A DNA stretch of 64,000 nt from Nautilus pompilius (taxonomy: Eukaryota; Mollusca; Cephalopoda; Nautilida; Nautilidae): contig JACATO010000121.1 in the NCBI GenBank assembly GCA_018389105.1, positions 2,386,001 to 2,450,000 of the forward strand, written 5' to 3'. A program made the translations under genes and the position numbers. The notes under the pieces were generated by a model. The model was given only the letters and a program-made list of their open reading frames with translations. It did no database searches and was not told where the DNA came from. Within the stretch, counting starts at the first letter, position 1. The number at the start of each line of letters is the position of its first letter. Below, piece by piece: positions 20,701 to 30,246 of this stretch.

Positions 20701-23700
20701 ACATGACCTCATTGCCAAAGCTAAATCTGAATTTTTGAAAAATAAAAAAGACAAAATTGGTGAAGGAGAATTTGTCATCATTGGAGACTTTTCAGAGAAC
20801 TATTCCTTCATTGCTCAGGATGCGACCCAAGGATTCCATTGGAACTGCTCTCAAGCAACAATCCACCCCTGGGTTTACTATTTCAAATCAGACGATGATA
20901 AACTGAACCATGATTCATTCACAGTGATATCAGAGTGCAATATTCACAATGATGTCTCAGTGCTCCTTTTTCAAAGAATGCACATTGAGCACTTGAAATC
21001 TAGGTTTGTAAATGTCAAAAAACTTTACTATTTCTCAGACGGTTGCGCAGGTCAATGTAAGAATTGCAAAACCTTCCTAAACCTATGTCGTCACAAATCA
21101 GAGTATGGTATAGACGTAGAATGGCATTTTTTTACCACCAGTCATGGAAGGGGCCTTTCGGGTGGGATTGGAGGCACAGTCAAGCAAGAAGCAACATGTC
21201 GAGTCAGTAATTTCAAAATCTACGCCAACTTTTAACAGGAAACTCTCAGGTTATGTCACAGTGCACTATGACGGACAATGGTGGCTTGCCTGTATCATGG
21301 AAGCCTTTCAGGACATTCATGAAGTTAAAGTGAATTTGCTTCATCTAAACGGGCCCTCAAATAGTTTCTTTTTTCCTGAAATTGAAGATCAGTGTATATT
21401 AGACATTTCCGATATTCTTCTTTCTGTAGAACTAAAAACTGCTACAGGCAAAACCTACACAATCAGTAAAAAAGAAATCCAGTTGTCAAATAAAGTTTTG
21501 GTTGGCAAAAAATCCTGACTGACTATGCTAAGCAAAACTTGTACTAACATCACTTTTGTGTGGAAACTTGATTTCTTTCTATGTTGATACCTAGTACTAG
21601 AATACAATGATATAGTGTATTGGAAATCTTGCCTTGTGTGGTGCATGGTGATGACATGCGTGTCTAGAACCCAAGCCCTCTCACCACAACATAAAACTTT
21701 GCCACACCTGAACCCTTGCAGATCCCATTTTTGTTTTTGCTGAGTTGTTGGAGTATATGAAGGTGTATTCTCCACACACGGGACCAACAGTTTTGCTGGG
21801 TGGCAGGGGCTAAAGGTCAAAGGGCGCCATCAATTACCACTTTTGGAATTTCTATTTTGAAGTGATTTTACTTAAGCGATTGGAAAGATCTTGCTTTTAC
21901 GAGCATTTTGATACCAAGATCATCCACATAGGACCAATACAGTCTCAGATATAGCCTCTGAAAGATTGTGGGTCAGCTGGGGAAGTCCAAATTTGGGGGG
22001 GGCTCTAAAATTGGCCCCAGTGGGCCTCAAAGTCTGAAAGTTGGCATGGTGAGTTACTTCACCAAAATGAATAAATGGCCAACATATGGGGGAAAAATAT
22101 GGTACAGTCGACCCCCCCCCCCCCCCGCCCCCCGTAATTGCGGCCCTCAGTTAGTCGCGGGATTTTCCTTAGAACCTAACTAATAACTGTTTGTGGAAAC
22201 CCCTGCATATTCGCGGAATCGCAAATATCTTCCGCGATTTTTTATGGCTTTTTTCGTGGCAATATATATTTTTTCACGCTTTTAAACGATAAATTATTAA
22301 TAACAATATAATTTACTAATTTTGTAATATAAATACTAACGTAAATTCAGCAAAATATCAATATAAAATAAACGCTATTGGCTGGAGGTTTGAAAGTAGC
22401 CAATCTGAGAGCGTTATTCATTTCTCCTCGCTGCTGATTGGCTGCTGCCTACGAGGCGCTGTCTCAGGCAGATGCAGCCCAGCAACCCCGCATCATCTCA
22501 GTTTACCGCGTGTAGCTATCTCGAGTGTTTCGCTGAGTGTTGTATTTTTTATTAAATTATTATTATATATTTACTTATATTTTGACGTTTATAGACATTT
22601 TTATGGACCACGTCCAATATTCGCGGTTTTTCACTCTTCGCGGGTGCTCAAGGGACGTAACCCCCACGAATACCGGGGGACAACTGTATTAGTGTCAGGA
22701 GGGTGTGTACACTTGACATGGAATGCCCAATCAGTAAGAATAAGGAAATTCACTTGAAAGACAAACTTCTATTTCGTATTTATGCTGAAAATGGCTTATT
22801 TTAAATGTGATCTGTGGTTGACATAAAATAGATTTTTGTATTCTTACAGCAGCAGCAGCCCAGAATGTTGCACCTATCTCAGCAGAAGTGGAAGCACCAG
22901 GTAAAACAAAATAGAAATAGTAGCACATGCTTAAGCAGAATCCATATAATGTAATGTGACTACGATAAGCAACATTGTCAGTCAAATGCTGGTTCTGGTA
23001 GCTGCTCTCAAACTCTTAATTTGAAAAAAAAAAACCTGTTTGGCTATGAGAGAGAGAGAGAGAGAAACTAATAGACAGTACTAGTTCAGAAACTGTTCCA
23101 ACTATACCTGGAGTTTCCTGTTGCTACAGTTATACCAGATTTTTTTTCCACATCTCAGAGGTGGTTCTGTTGTTTTAAATCATGTCAGCTGGATTGGTTT
23201 CCTTAACATGTTAAAGTCTAGATCAGCTTTAAATATTAATAACTGGAATCTGGAAATAACATATAGACTGCTTATGACATCATACTGAATAAAAATCAGA
23301 ACTTTTTCTTTCTTTGATGAATATTTACAATTCTATCCAAATTTTTACAAAAATATTCCAACTCTTAATTTTCCACTTCTTTTATAAGGAAACAGGAGTT
23401 TACCATCTGTTTTTACTAAGCTCCAGATGGCTGTGTACACTTCAGCTATTAAGTCATGGAACAACGAACCACAAGGCAACAGACTGATAAATAACTTCTC
23501 TGAAAATAAACATCTCCATCAATGGAGCTGACTAGAGAACAAGCTTACCTTTTGTTTCAGAATCTCTCCTAAACCAAAAGTTTTGGGGGGTTCCTTGAAG
23601 AATTGGTGTAGTGCCACATGATGCAGAGTATATAAGCCTAGAAAAATATTTTTAAAAGTGTTTTGCTTCATTTTTGTAAATGTACTGAAATATGGGCATT

Positions 23701-26700
23701 TTCAAAGCTGTTTTCTTCAGATACTATTATAATCTGCAGCATCATTATCATAGAACACAATGCTGGTTTTTCTACCAGAATTACCATTATTTTTAGGAAG
23801 TACTACCAGCTGCACTAAAACTAATTTCAGTAGGAAGTATCACAGCTGTTTTCTTTGTAGATTTACCAGAGGATATGGAAAATCAGCAACATGAGAGCAG
23901 AATTCACCAGACAGAAGCACTGCCAAGATCTGATATTTACAACTCGCACAGGAAAAGTTTGGGTGGTGCACTGACAAACATGTTATCTCACAGTCAATTG
24001 TCCAACCCAGTAAACATCCACCAATCCACACAAAGACAAAGCCATCACCAGACAGCCTCTTCTCGTGGAGGAAAAGCAACGCAAGAAAAGAGTGGTCTAG
24101 AAAACAGCCTGACGAAAGCCAAACAAGTGGCAAATGCTAAACACCGACAGGCTGCTCAACCTCCAACCCAGTTACGTCTTGGCTACAGGACCATCACAGG
24201 TAAAGTACACAACATACCTAGCACCTTTACAAATGCCCAGATAAGTAATAGTCGTGCTCTCTCTAGGCAAACAGTGAGCACTCAACTGCTACAGATGCAG
24301 CAGCATTTGGGAAGTTCACCAAATTTAAATAGTCAACATAGTGATGGTCCAAAATCCACTGCAGTGAATCTAGGATTAACTGTGAAAGGATCATCACACA
24401 CAAAGACTGTGTTTGGAGCAAGTCCTGAATCAGTTCCATACCAGCATAAGAGTTTACAGAAATATCAGAACCATCATACAGGAGTTAATCTCAGCTCTGG
24501 CTACTCACAACCATTTAACCCTCATCACCATTCAACTCCATTTAACCCTCATCATTCTTCACCTGGTGGAAACAACCATCCATTAGCAGCATCATACCGT
24601 CGTCCAGCAACTGGTAATGAGATGAAGACTCAGCAGTCCAAGAATGGTGAAATGGGGTTGATAACTGGTCCTGGGATACCCAATAGGAAACAACTCTCTG
24701 TGACACCACACCAACAAGCAACTGGATTTTCAGGTACTAATCAAGGATCAGAGCCAACCAGAGAGAAACCTACAGGATCAGCAATGAATACTGATAATAA
24801 TAATAATGGTATAGGACAGAAAAATACATCTAAGCTTAGCAGTGATTTTCATCCTTCTGGTTCCACAATACAACATAGTTCACAATGGGTAAGTGACCAA
24901 AGGCAGCATGGGAATAGCCCAGGAAGTAATCAAAGCCAATTTTTGGCAGGCAGTGGCAGAAAGAAAGTCAATATTGGTTCTTCACATAATCCTGTTTATT
25001 TCAGTTACTGGCCAGCCTCACAAATAAACTGGTCCTCACACAGAGTTAAAAGAAATGCAAAAATTTCAACTTTGCCTAGCCATGCATCATCAGTATACTC
25101 TCTGTTAACTAGAGAGCACTTTAACATGACAGGGTCCAGTAGTGTAAGCAGCTCTTCACAACTTGAAACAGCTCAAAATTCACTTTCTCCAGCAAAAGTT
25201 TTGCTACAATTTTACCATGCACCTTTACAAAAAAGACAAATAATCTCGTTTATGCAGCATTTATTTAAGGAAGAAATATTAGCAGGCAAAAGTCTTGAAC
25301 AAATGATGAACACAGCTCTTTCTGAATCCAACATAACACAAATTTTAAATAGTTTTTTCCCCAGAGGAGTAATAGGATTAGATGGAGCAATAACACACAT
25401 CCTGAATAATCCAGGGGACAAAAAACAAATGAATCATCCTGATGTTGACCAAGCACTGAGGTGCTTGTTCATGAAGAAAAACAATCATGTAGATGCCCCA
25501 TGTAAGGTCACGGGAGATGGCAGACTCGTGGTTGGTTCCTTGTTACGTGAAATAAAGGAAAGTTTTAAAAAAAGTCTCTCACACTATAAAGAGATGCATG
25601 CTCCAAGAGTACTCTATCTTCCCAATGTACTGCGTGCTCTCTACCAAACATCGCTACAACAAAACTCATTACAACCTAAATCTGTTAAACCAGAGGCCTC
25701 CACTCACTCCAAGTTTAATATGCATAAAGTCAACATGGGATTGCTCCAGCTGAACACAATCAACAAGCACAAGATAACAGAGGAAATGAGGAACCCTGTT
25801 GACTCAGCAGTGACCCCACTCATTCCAGAACTGACATCAGTAACACCAGTTGAGAGCCCTGTTCAGAATGCCAGCCATAAAATATCTCAGAACAGAATAA
25901 CCACAGATGCCAAACCTGAAAAAACAAAGTCAAGCCACAAGACAGCCACACAGGCTAGCAGTGCCAAAATTTTCATCCCAAATACCAAGAATTCAAAAGC
26001 AACTGCCTCACAAATGACGCACACAGAGTCTCACCAAACTGGTAACAAAAGAACCTCTGCAGCTGATTGGTCAAGGTCAATTGAAAATGTGATGAAATAC
26101 ATCCAAAAGTTGAAAGGAAGTCCTGAAGAAAAATCAGGTGGGTCTCTGCTGATCTATTCTTTTCAGTTAAAACAGTAAAAAATCTATAATTAGTCATGAA
26201 TACATAAATCAAACTGACAATACTTACAAAAAAACAAAGATAAAGATGATCTAACCCCCCTCCCCACCTAGTTGTCATCGTCATCAGCACAATGCAGCCT
26301 GCAAACATGAAAATTTACCATAAATCTAAAGTTGAGAAGAGCATAGATAGCAAAATTGGCTTTAAATTGAGTGTCAAGTTGGATGGTTTTTAACAGCTAT
26401 CAAGATACATACATACATGTATATATTACACTGTCAACTTAGCAATATCTTGTATCGTCAACAGAAAAATGGCCCTATTTTGTCATACAGCAGTATGTGA
26501 AAATCACTATTTAAAATAGAAAGTGCAGTAAAACAGATAACATTGCGTCTTTTAGTTTTATAAAAATGTTCCTCTATTTAGCATCTTGACAGAAAAGAAC
26601 CCACATTGCATCTGCATGCTGTTTTATATACTTACTTCAATCTGGTTTATCTAGTAAAAACTTTTTTTGTTTCTCTGAGACTTTGCTGCTTTGAAGATTC

Positions 26701-26786
26701 AAAGACTGAAAAAAAAAAACAATCTTTAATTTTCTTTTACAGTAAAACAACTTATGGATGCACTTTTCCTGTTAGGACTTTTCTGA
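17668..26786 (+). CDS. four-exon secreted protein precursor, 811 aa, lineage-specific
   Basis: The gene joins exons 17668-17731, 22850-22900, 23861-26137 and 26743-26786. All introns are GT-AG in phase 1, and the joined length (2436 nt) is an exact 812 codons. The start MKTWILRLVVLVLTLATGA is a textbook signal peptide. Residues ~40-430 are disordered, rich in Ser, Gln, Asn, His and Pro, with a PFNPHH pair. They end in two basic sites: GRKK (residues ~404-407) and furin-type RVKR (~433-436). The C-terminal part is more ordered, with hydrophobic helices (LLQFYHAPLQKRQIISFM; ITQILNSFFPRGVIGLDG), two cysteines (~573 and ~586), N-glycosylation motifs NMT and NIT, and the end VKQLMDALFLLGLF. I do not recognise a family. 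It could be a matrix, venom-like or prohormone-type secreted protein. AATAAA begins 7 nt after the stop. Confidence 0.8.
18136..18613 (+). repeat. left terminal inverted repeat of copy A
   Basis: Runs inward to AAAGTTTTATGTTG and is the reverse complement of the right end starting CAACATAAAACTTT at 21687. It contains a C-run and CCAAATTTGGACTTCCCCAG. About 70 bp of it (near 18,320-18,390) is missing from copy B. Confidence 0.85.
19437..21518 (+). pseudogene. transposase-like gene of copy A, broken
   Basis: Begins with ATG at 19437 and MASKFRKCCRDPFSCHKTKQ. A Cys-rich part (CRDPFSC, later RLCTLCRKKF), a helical region ending KSAVTEFYRSDEVS, and a nonsense TGA at 20181-20183 follow; MPGKKDF continues the same frame. 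Then come a frame break and LKELFQKFKEKHPNLKVGFSKF with GTHSVCVCMIHQNVKLML, another break, and a second nonsense TAA at 20669-20671. The core has three acidic motifs spaced like an RNase H-fold nuclease: IIGDFSENYSF, KLYYFSDGCAGQCKN and VEWHFFTTSHGRG. After an internal deletion at about 21,195, the C-terminal YDGQWWLACIMEAFQDIHEV resumes. I recall related proteins in hydrozoans, aphids and other animals but no superfamily name. It cannot make an active enzyme. Confidence 0.7.
21687..22729 (-). repeat. right terminal inverted repeat of copy A, interrupted
   Basis: Reverse complement of the left repeat. Similarity runs to about 22,102, is interrupted by the pogo-like MITE (22105-22686), and resumes as GTGTGTACACTTGACATGGA up to about 22,729. 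Confidence 0.8.
22105..22686. mobile_element. pogo/Tigger-like MITE nested in copy A
   Basis: A 582-bp non-coding insert. It starts CAGTCGACCCCC and ends GGGGGACAACTG (reverse complement CAGTTGTCCCCC), flanked on both sides by TA (22103-22104 and 22687-22688), the target used by Tc1/mariner/pogo elements. Sub-terminal TTCGCGG-type motifs occur at both ends. A C-run of about 16 near the left end has probably expanded after insertion. It has no ORF, so it depended on a transposase made elsewhere. Confidence 0.8.
22850..22900 (+). CDS. secreted precursor exon 2
   Basis: Acceptor TTCTTACAG ends at 22849. The 51-nt exon reads PAAAQNVAPISAEVEAP plus one base and is followed by donor GTAAAA. Phase 1 on both sides fits exons 1 and 3. 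Confidence 0.8.
23861..26137 (+). CDS. secreted precursor exon 3 (main exon)
   Basis: Acceptor TTTCTTTGTAG ends at 23860, so translation enters as DLPEDM and continues the long open frame. The donor is CAG|GTGGGT at 26138. Without splicing, the frame would add 13 codons and stop at 26178, which gives an alternative intron-retained C-terminus. Confidence 0.85.
26743..26786 (+). CDS. secreted precursor exon 4 (C-terminus)
   Basis: Acceptor TTTTCTTTTACAG ends at 26742. The phase-1 join gives VKQLMDALFLLGLF and a TGA at 26784-26786. Confidence 0.75.
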
Positions 26787-26792
26787 ATTATC

Positions 26793-26798
26793 AATAAA
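26793..26798 (+). terminator. polyadenylation signal of the secreted precursor gene
   Basis: AATAAA starting 7 nt after the TGA, followed by a T/GT-rich stretch. The 3' UTR must be very short. Confidence 0.7.
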
Positions 26799-29700
26799 GA
26801 CAACTTTATATATGTAAGTATCCATTTAGAACGTTCAATAACATTGTATGCTATGTAAGTCAGAAACCCCTCTGTCAAATTTCAGTAAGATCAATGAACA
26901 CAGCAGCAGCAATAGCGCAAGTATGATGTAATCTGTCTAGTTAGAGTATGAACTGAATGTTCGTTAACTGGGGTCAATCCATAATATCGGATATGGTTTA
27001 TTTCATTCATTTGCTATATAGATATACTGACTTTTTTTTTCCAATGTGCTACAAACAGAGAAGTAGATTATTTTTGTGTGTGTTCGTTAAAATAATCATG
27101 AAGCCATGAACTAGCAATATTTTACTCTAACCATAGGTGAGGCATTCACTGCAGAAGGTGAATTATTTTTTTTAAATGTAAAAAAAAAAACTATAACACC
27201 AAAAGTTGGCTGTCAATTCTGCAGGATGCTAAACTCACACCTTAATTTCCAAGGTATAGCAAACCATCTTTCCTCTGCACAGTCTCTTTTTAATGTATAA
27301 GCTGTCTTGCATAGGATTTCAAGGTAACTAGTCCTGGCACCTCAGGTCAACAGGTTCAATTCTCTAGTCCCACAGACAGTAATAAAAACTAACACATTTT
27401 AATCGGTGGATTAGTGCACTAACAATTTAAAAGGGAAAGAAATATAAAATTTTTAAAATTATTATTATTATTATTACTATTTCAATGTTACCAGAATAAT
27501 TTTCTAGATTCTGTACCTGAAAAAAGAAAACCTGTGAATCTTAAAACTTGAAAAATGGAGAAGGGTGGGGAGAAAAAAGGAAATCTGTTAAAGAAATTAT
27601 TAGAAACTTCTTAGCAGGAATAAGAGTAATTTTTTCTTCAGTCAGATGTCACAGATGCAGATCATTTTGTATAGTATAGAATTTTTCCGGGGTAGAAATA
27701 TAGGGTAGACTTTGCTCTAAAGTTTACCTTACCATTTCCCCAGAGTCCCTTAGTCTTGTATGCATGTTGTTTGTTGTTTTCTCTAAAAAAAAAAAAAAAC
27801 CACATTGTTATGAGATCAAGTTAATATCTAATGGTAAGGGCAGAACCACAAAACAATTTAAGGTTCTGCTACTTTACCCTACCTAAAATTATTTGAGGAA
27901 TAGTTATTCAAACTCTCAAGCAATTGAGAATTCTTTAATAATTTTTAGCTTCTGAAGTCAATCCAGAACTAATCTATATCGGTTTTCTGCCCCCTAATAA
28001 GATCGTACTATGATTACCTGGACCTCATTTGCAACATCAGATATGAAAAAAATTTTTTAATTCTTTATAAAATTTCTGGAAGCAGTGAATTTTATTTGAT
28101 CTTTCTATAGTTTTAATTTGGCACCCAAATATTTTACTTTTATTAACACTGCATTATTCTACATATCAGTAACAATTTTTTTTAATATACACTGCATCTT
28201 AGTAAAGTTGTTCAGTACCACACAGTTTAAAAGGACAGAATGTTTAAAGTCCTCATACGTCTTTGTAGTGAATACGTTTTGCACTTTTACCTTAAAAGTT
28301 TCATGTTTTTGGTATAATGTTCCAATCAATCATAAGAGACAAATTATCATAATCTGATTTAGGCGAGTTTTTTTTATTCACCTATTAATATTTTACCTCT
28401 TTCATGCAACCTATACAATGTATGCTTATATAAAGTTGGCACCTAAGTACAGAATACCAATAATTACTCTCACTTAAATGGGGGGTTTTTGTAATTGACT
28501 GTTTTGCTCTTTTTCAGACTTTCTGTAACACCCAAAGATGTCTTTTGAAAGAATAAGGAATGTTTTCTTTTTTAACATCAGCTAAAATGAACAGGGATCC
28601 AAACGATTTTCCAGTTTCTTTCGTGTGTCAGGTGATACTACAATCAATCTACATACAATTAGTCAGATAAGACTTTTTAATAAAATGAACCATAGGTAAT
28701 ATTTATGCTAATCTTAGCCACAAATTGGTGGAGCTTGTCAGAACACTCAGTGACTAAACTTACTTCATCTTATTAGATAACCAGAAAGCCTTGATGATTA
28801 GAAATAAGACTTAGTAAGTGCTGTTAGACTTCTGTACACAATGTCTATGTAATTATATTCAATAAATCTTTTTTAAAAACATATACAAGTTAAAGGTAAA
28901 ACATAATTGGGATCAAACAGCAGCAGCAGAAGCCTGTGATTTTATAGTCAGATGATAACGTAGCACTTGTCCTAACCAGTCAACAGCTTAAGTTACTCCA
29001 TTTTTCAACCCTCAGAAACAACATAATACTGAAAGTATCTCATCTTTGTAAGTAGAGTAAAGGAACAGAGTACTTAGAGATCATTAATTTCTACCTACTT
29101 TCTTTCATTTAGACACAAGAAAAATTTTAAGAGTATTTACTTTTATTACATCTGTTCTGATACCTTATGTACCATGATACATTTTCCAAAAGTAATAATA
29201 CAGCATTTTGTTTAAGAAAAATTCTTTATGATAAGCTGCTATAGTATTTCTGTTTGTGAATAAAGTAAATATTGCCATTTAAAATAACAAAACTTGAACA
29301 AATAAAATGTAACCATTGGTCATTTTAATAATTCTAAAACAACCATTCAACACCACAACTCAAACCTGGAAAAAGACTAATTGTTCAGTGACCTGTGATA
29401 AACATTCATTCATTGTTAAAGTAAAACCAGTTTTTTTCACATCTTAAATTAGAAAGTAAAGGAACACTCTCATACATAATGTTGATGTCAGTGAAATCCA
29501 GTCTTGCTTTCCATCTTCTTTCATGACTACCACACTCTATAGTAAATCTAAACAAATCTAGTCTAAGCATATCCATTAACTAAAAAAATAAGAAAAATAT
29601 ATAAGTAAAGTCTATTCATGTAACAGAGTGAAGAACAGAATTTAACAAGGATTACAAATTCAGGATATCCCAAATGGTTTTTATGACAATAATAATAATA

Positions 29701-30109
29701 ATAGGATTATAATCTAGTTTTACATGAGTAATTCCAAGTCTACTCTAAAAATATACAGCAAGTGGGTAACTGACAGAAATTAAGTAACTACAAATTAATA
29801 CATCATGATAACTAAATAACAACATGCAAATAAATAAGAAAAATAACTTAGAAAATATTTAAATTTCCGCACGGTATATTTAAAATGTTCACAAAATCTG
29901 ATTGCATGTAAATTTATATAAAGAATGGTATATTTAATTGTCAGAATTAAAAACACAAACACCAAAATTCATCATTGTATTTTATATAGACCATGAACAT
30001 AGAAAGGGGAAAAAGTAGACACATTTGGCTGCTTGGTCTCCCACCACTTCTCACAAATGGACCAAGACAGTAGTTATTCAAGAAGACAGTAAACTATGTG
30101 CACTAGAGT
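26799..30109. other. convergent intergenic region, probable ECM29 3' UTR at its right part
   Basis: AT-rich, with no recognisable coding sequence on either strand. It lies between the poly(A) signal of the secreted precursor and the ECM29 stop. Part of it must hold the ECM29 3' UTR on the minus strand; AATAAA-type hexamers on that strand (for example in GTAATAAAA near 29,140) are candidates, but none is decisive. Weak tRNA-like B-box matches occur near 27,350 and 28,915. Confidence 0.5.
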
Positions 30110-30246
30110 TTACAACAAAGATAGAATTGTTTGAATTTCGACTGCATTCTCGTGCATCTCCGACTTGTTGTCCTCAGCGAAGGGAGATAATCCAGACAGC
30201 AACTCATCCCTCAATTTTTCAGTCAGTACATTCTTCTTCTCACATT
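30110..30246 (-). CDS. ECPAS: ECM29 last exon with stop
   Basis: [20 protein letters not shown], then [20 protein letters not shown] and ILSLL, TAA at 30110-30112. The ending aligns with the family's usual C-terminus. Confidence 0.95.

Larger units (their letters stand above)
18136..22729 (+). mobile_element. long-TIR DNA transposon, copy A (superfamily not recognised), in intron 1 of the secreted precursor
   Basis: The element is bounded by inverted repeats of about 460-478 bp: left 18136-18613, and right from about 21687 to 22729, the right one being split by a 582-bp MITE. Both ends share ATTCCATGTC-like termini (left TTCCATATC) close to GTACACAC, and inside them GGGGCCAATTTTAG and CCAAATTTGG. 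ATCAG occurs directly outside both edges (18131-18135, 22730-22734) and may be a 5-bp target duplication, although the exact edges are uncertain. It encodes a broken RNase H-like transposase (see 19437-21518). A near-identical copy B begins at 59,959. It lies in the sense orientation of the host gene. Confidence 0.85.

Noticed and set aside
27310..27375. tRNA-like B-box (GGTTCAATTCTC) on the plus strand, and a similar match near 28,915 on the minus strand
   Set aside because: Only one box each, poor A-box, no target duplication or tail; too weak to call as tRNA or SINE.
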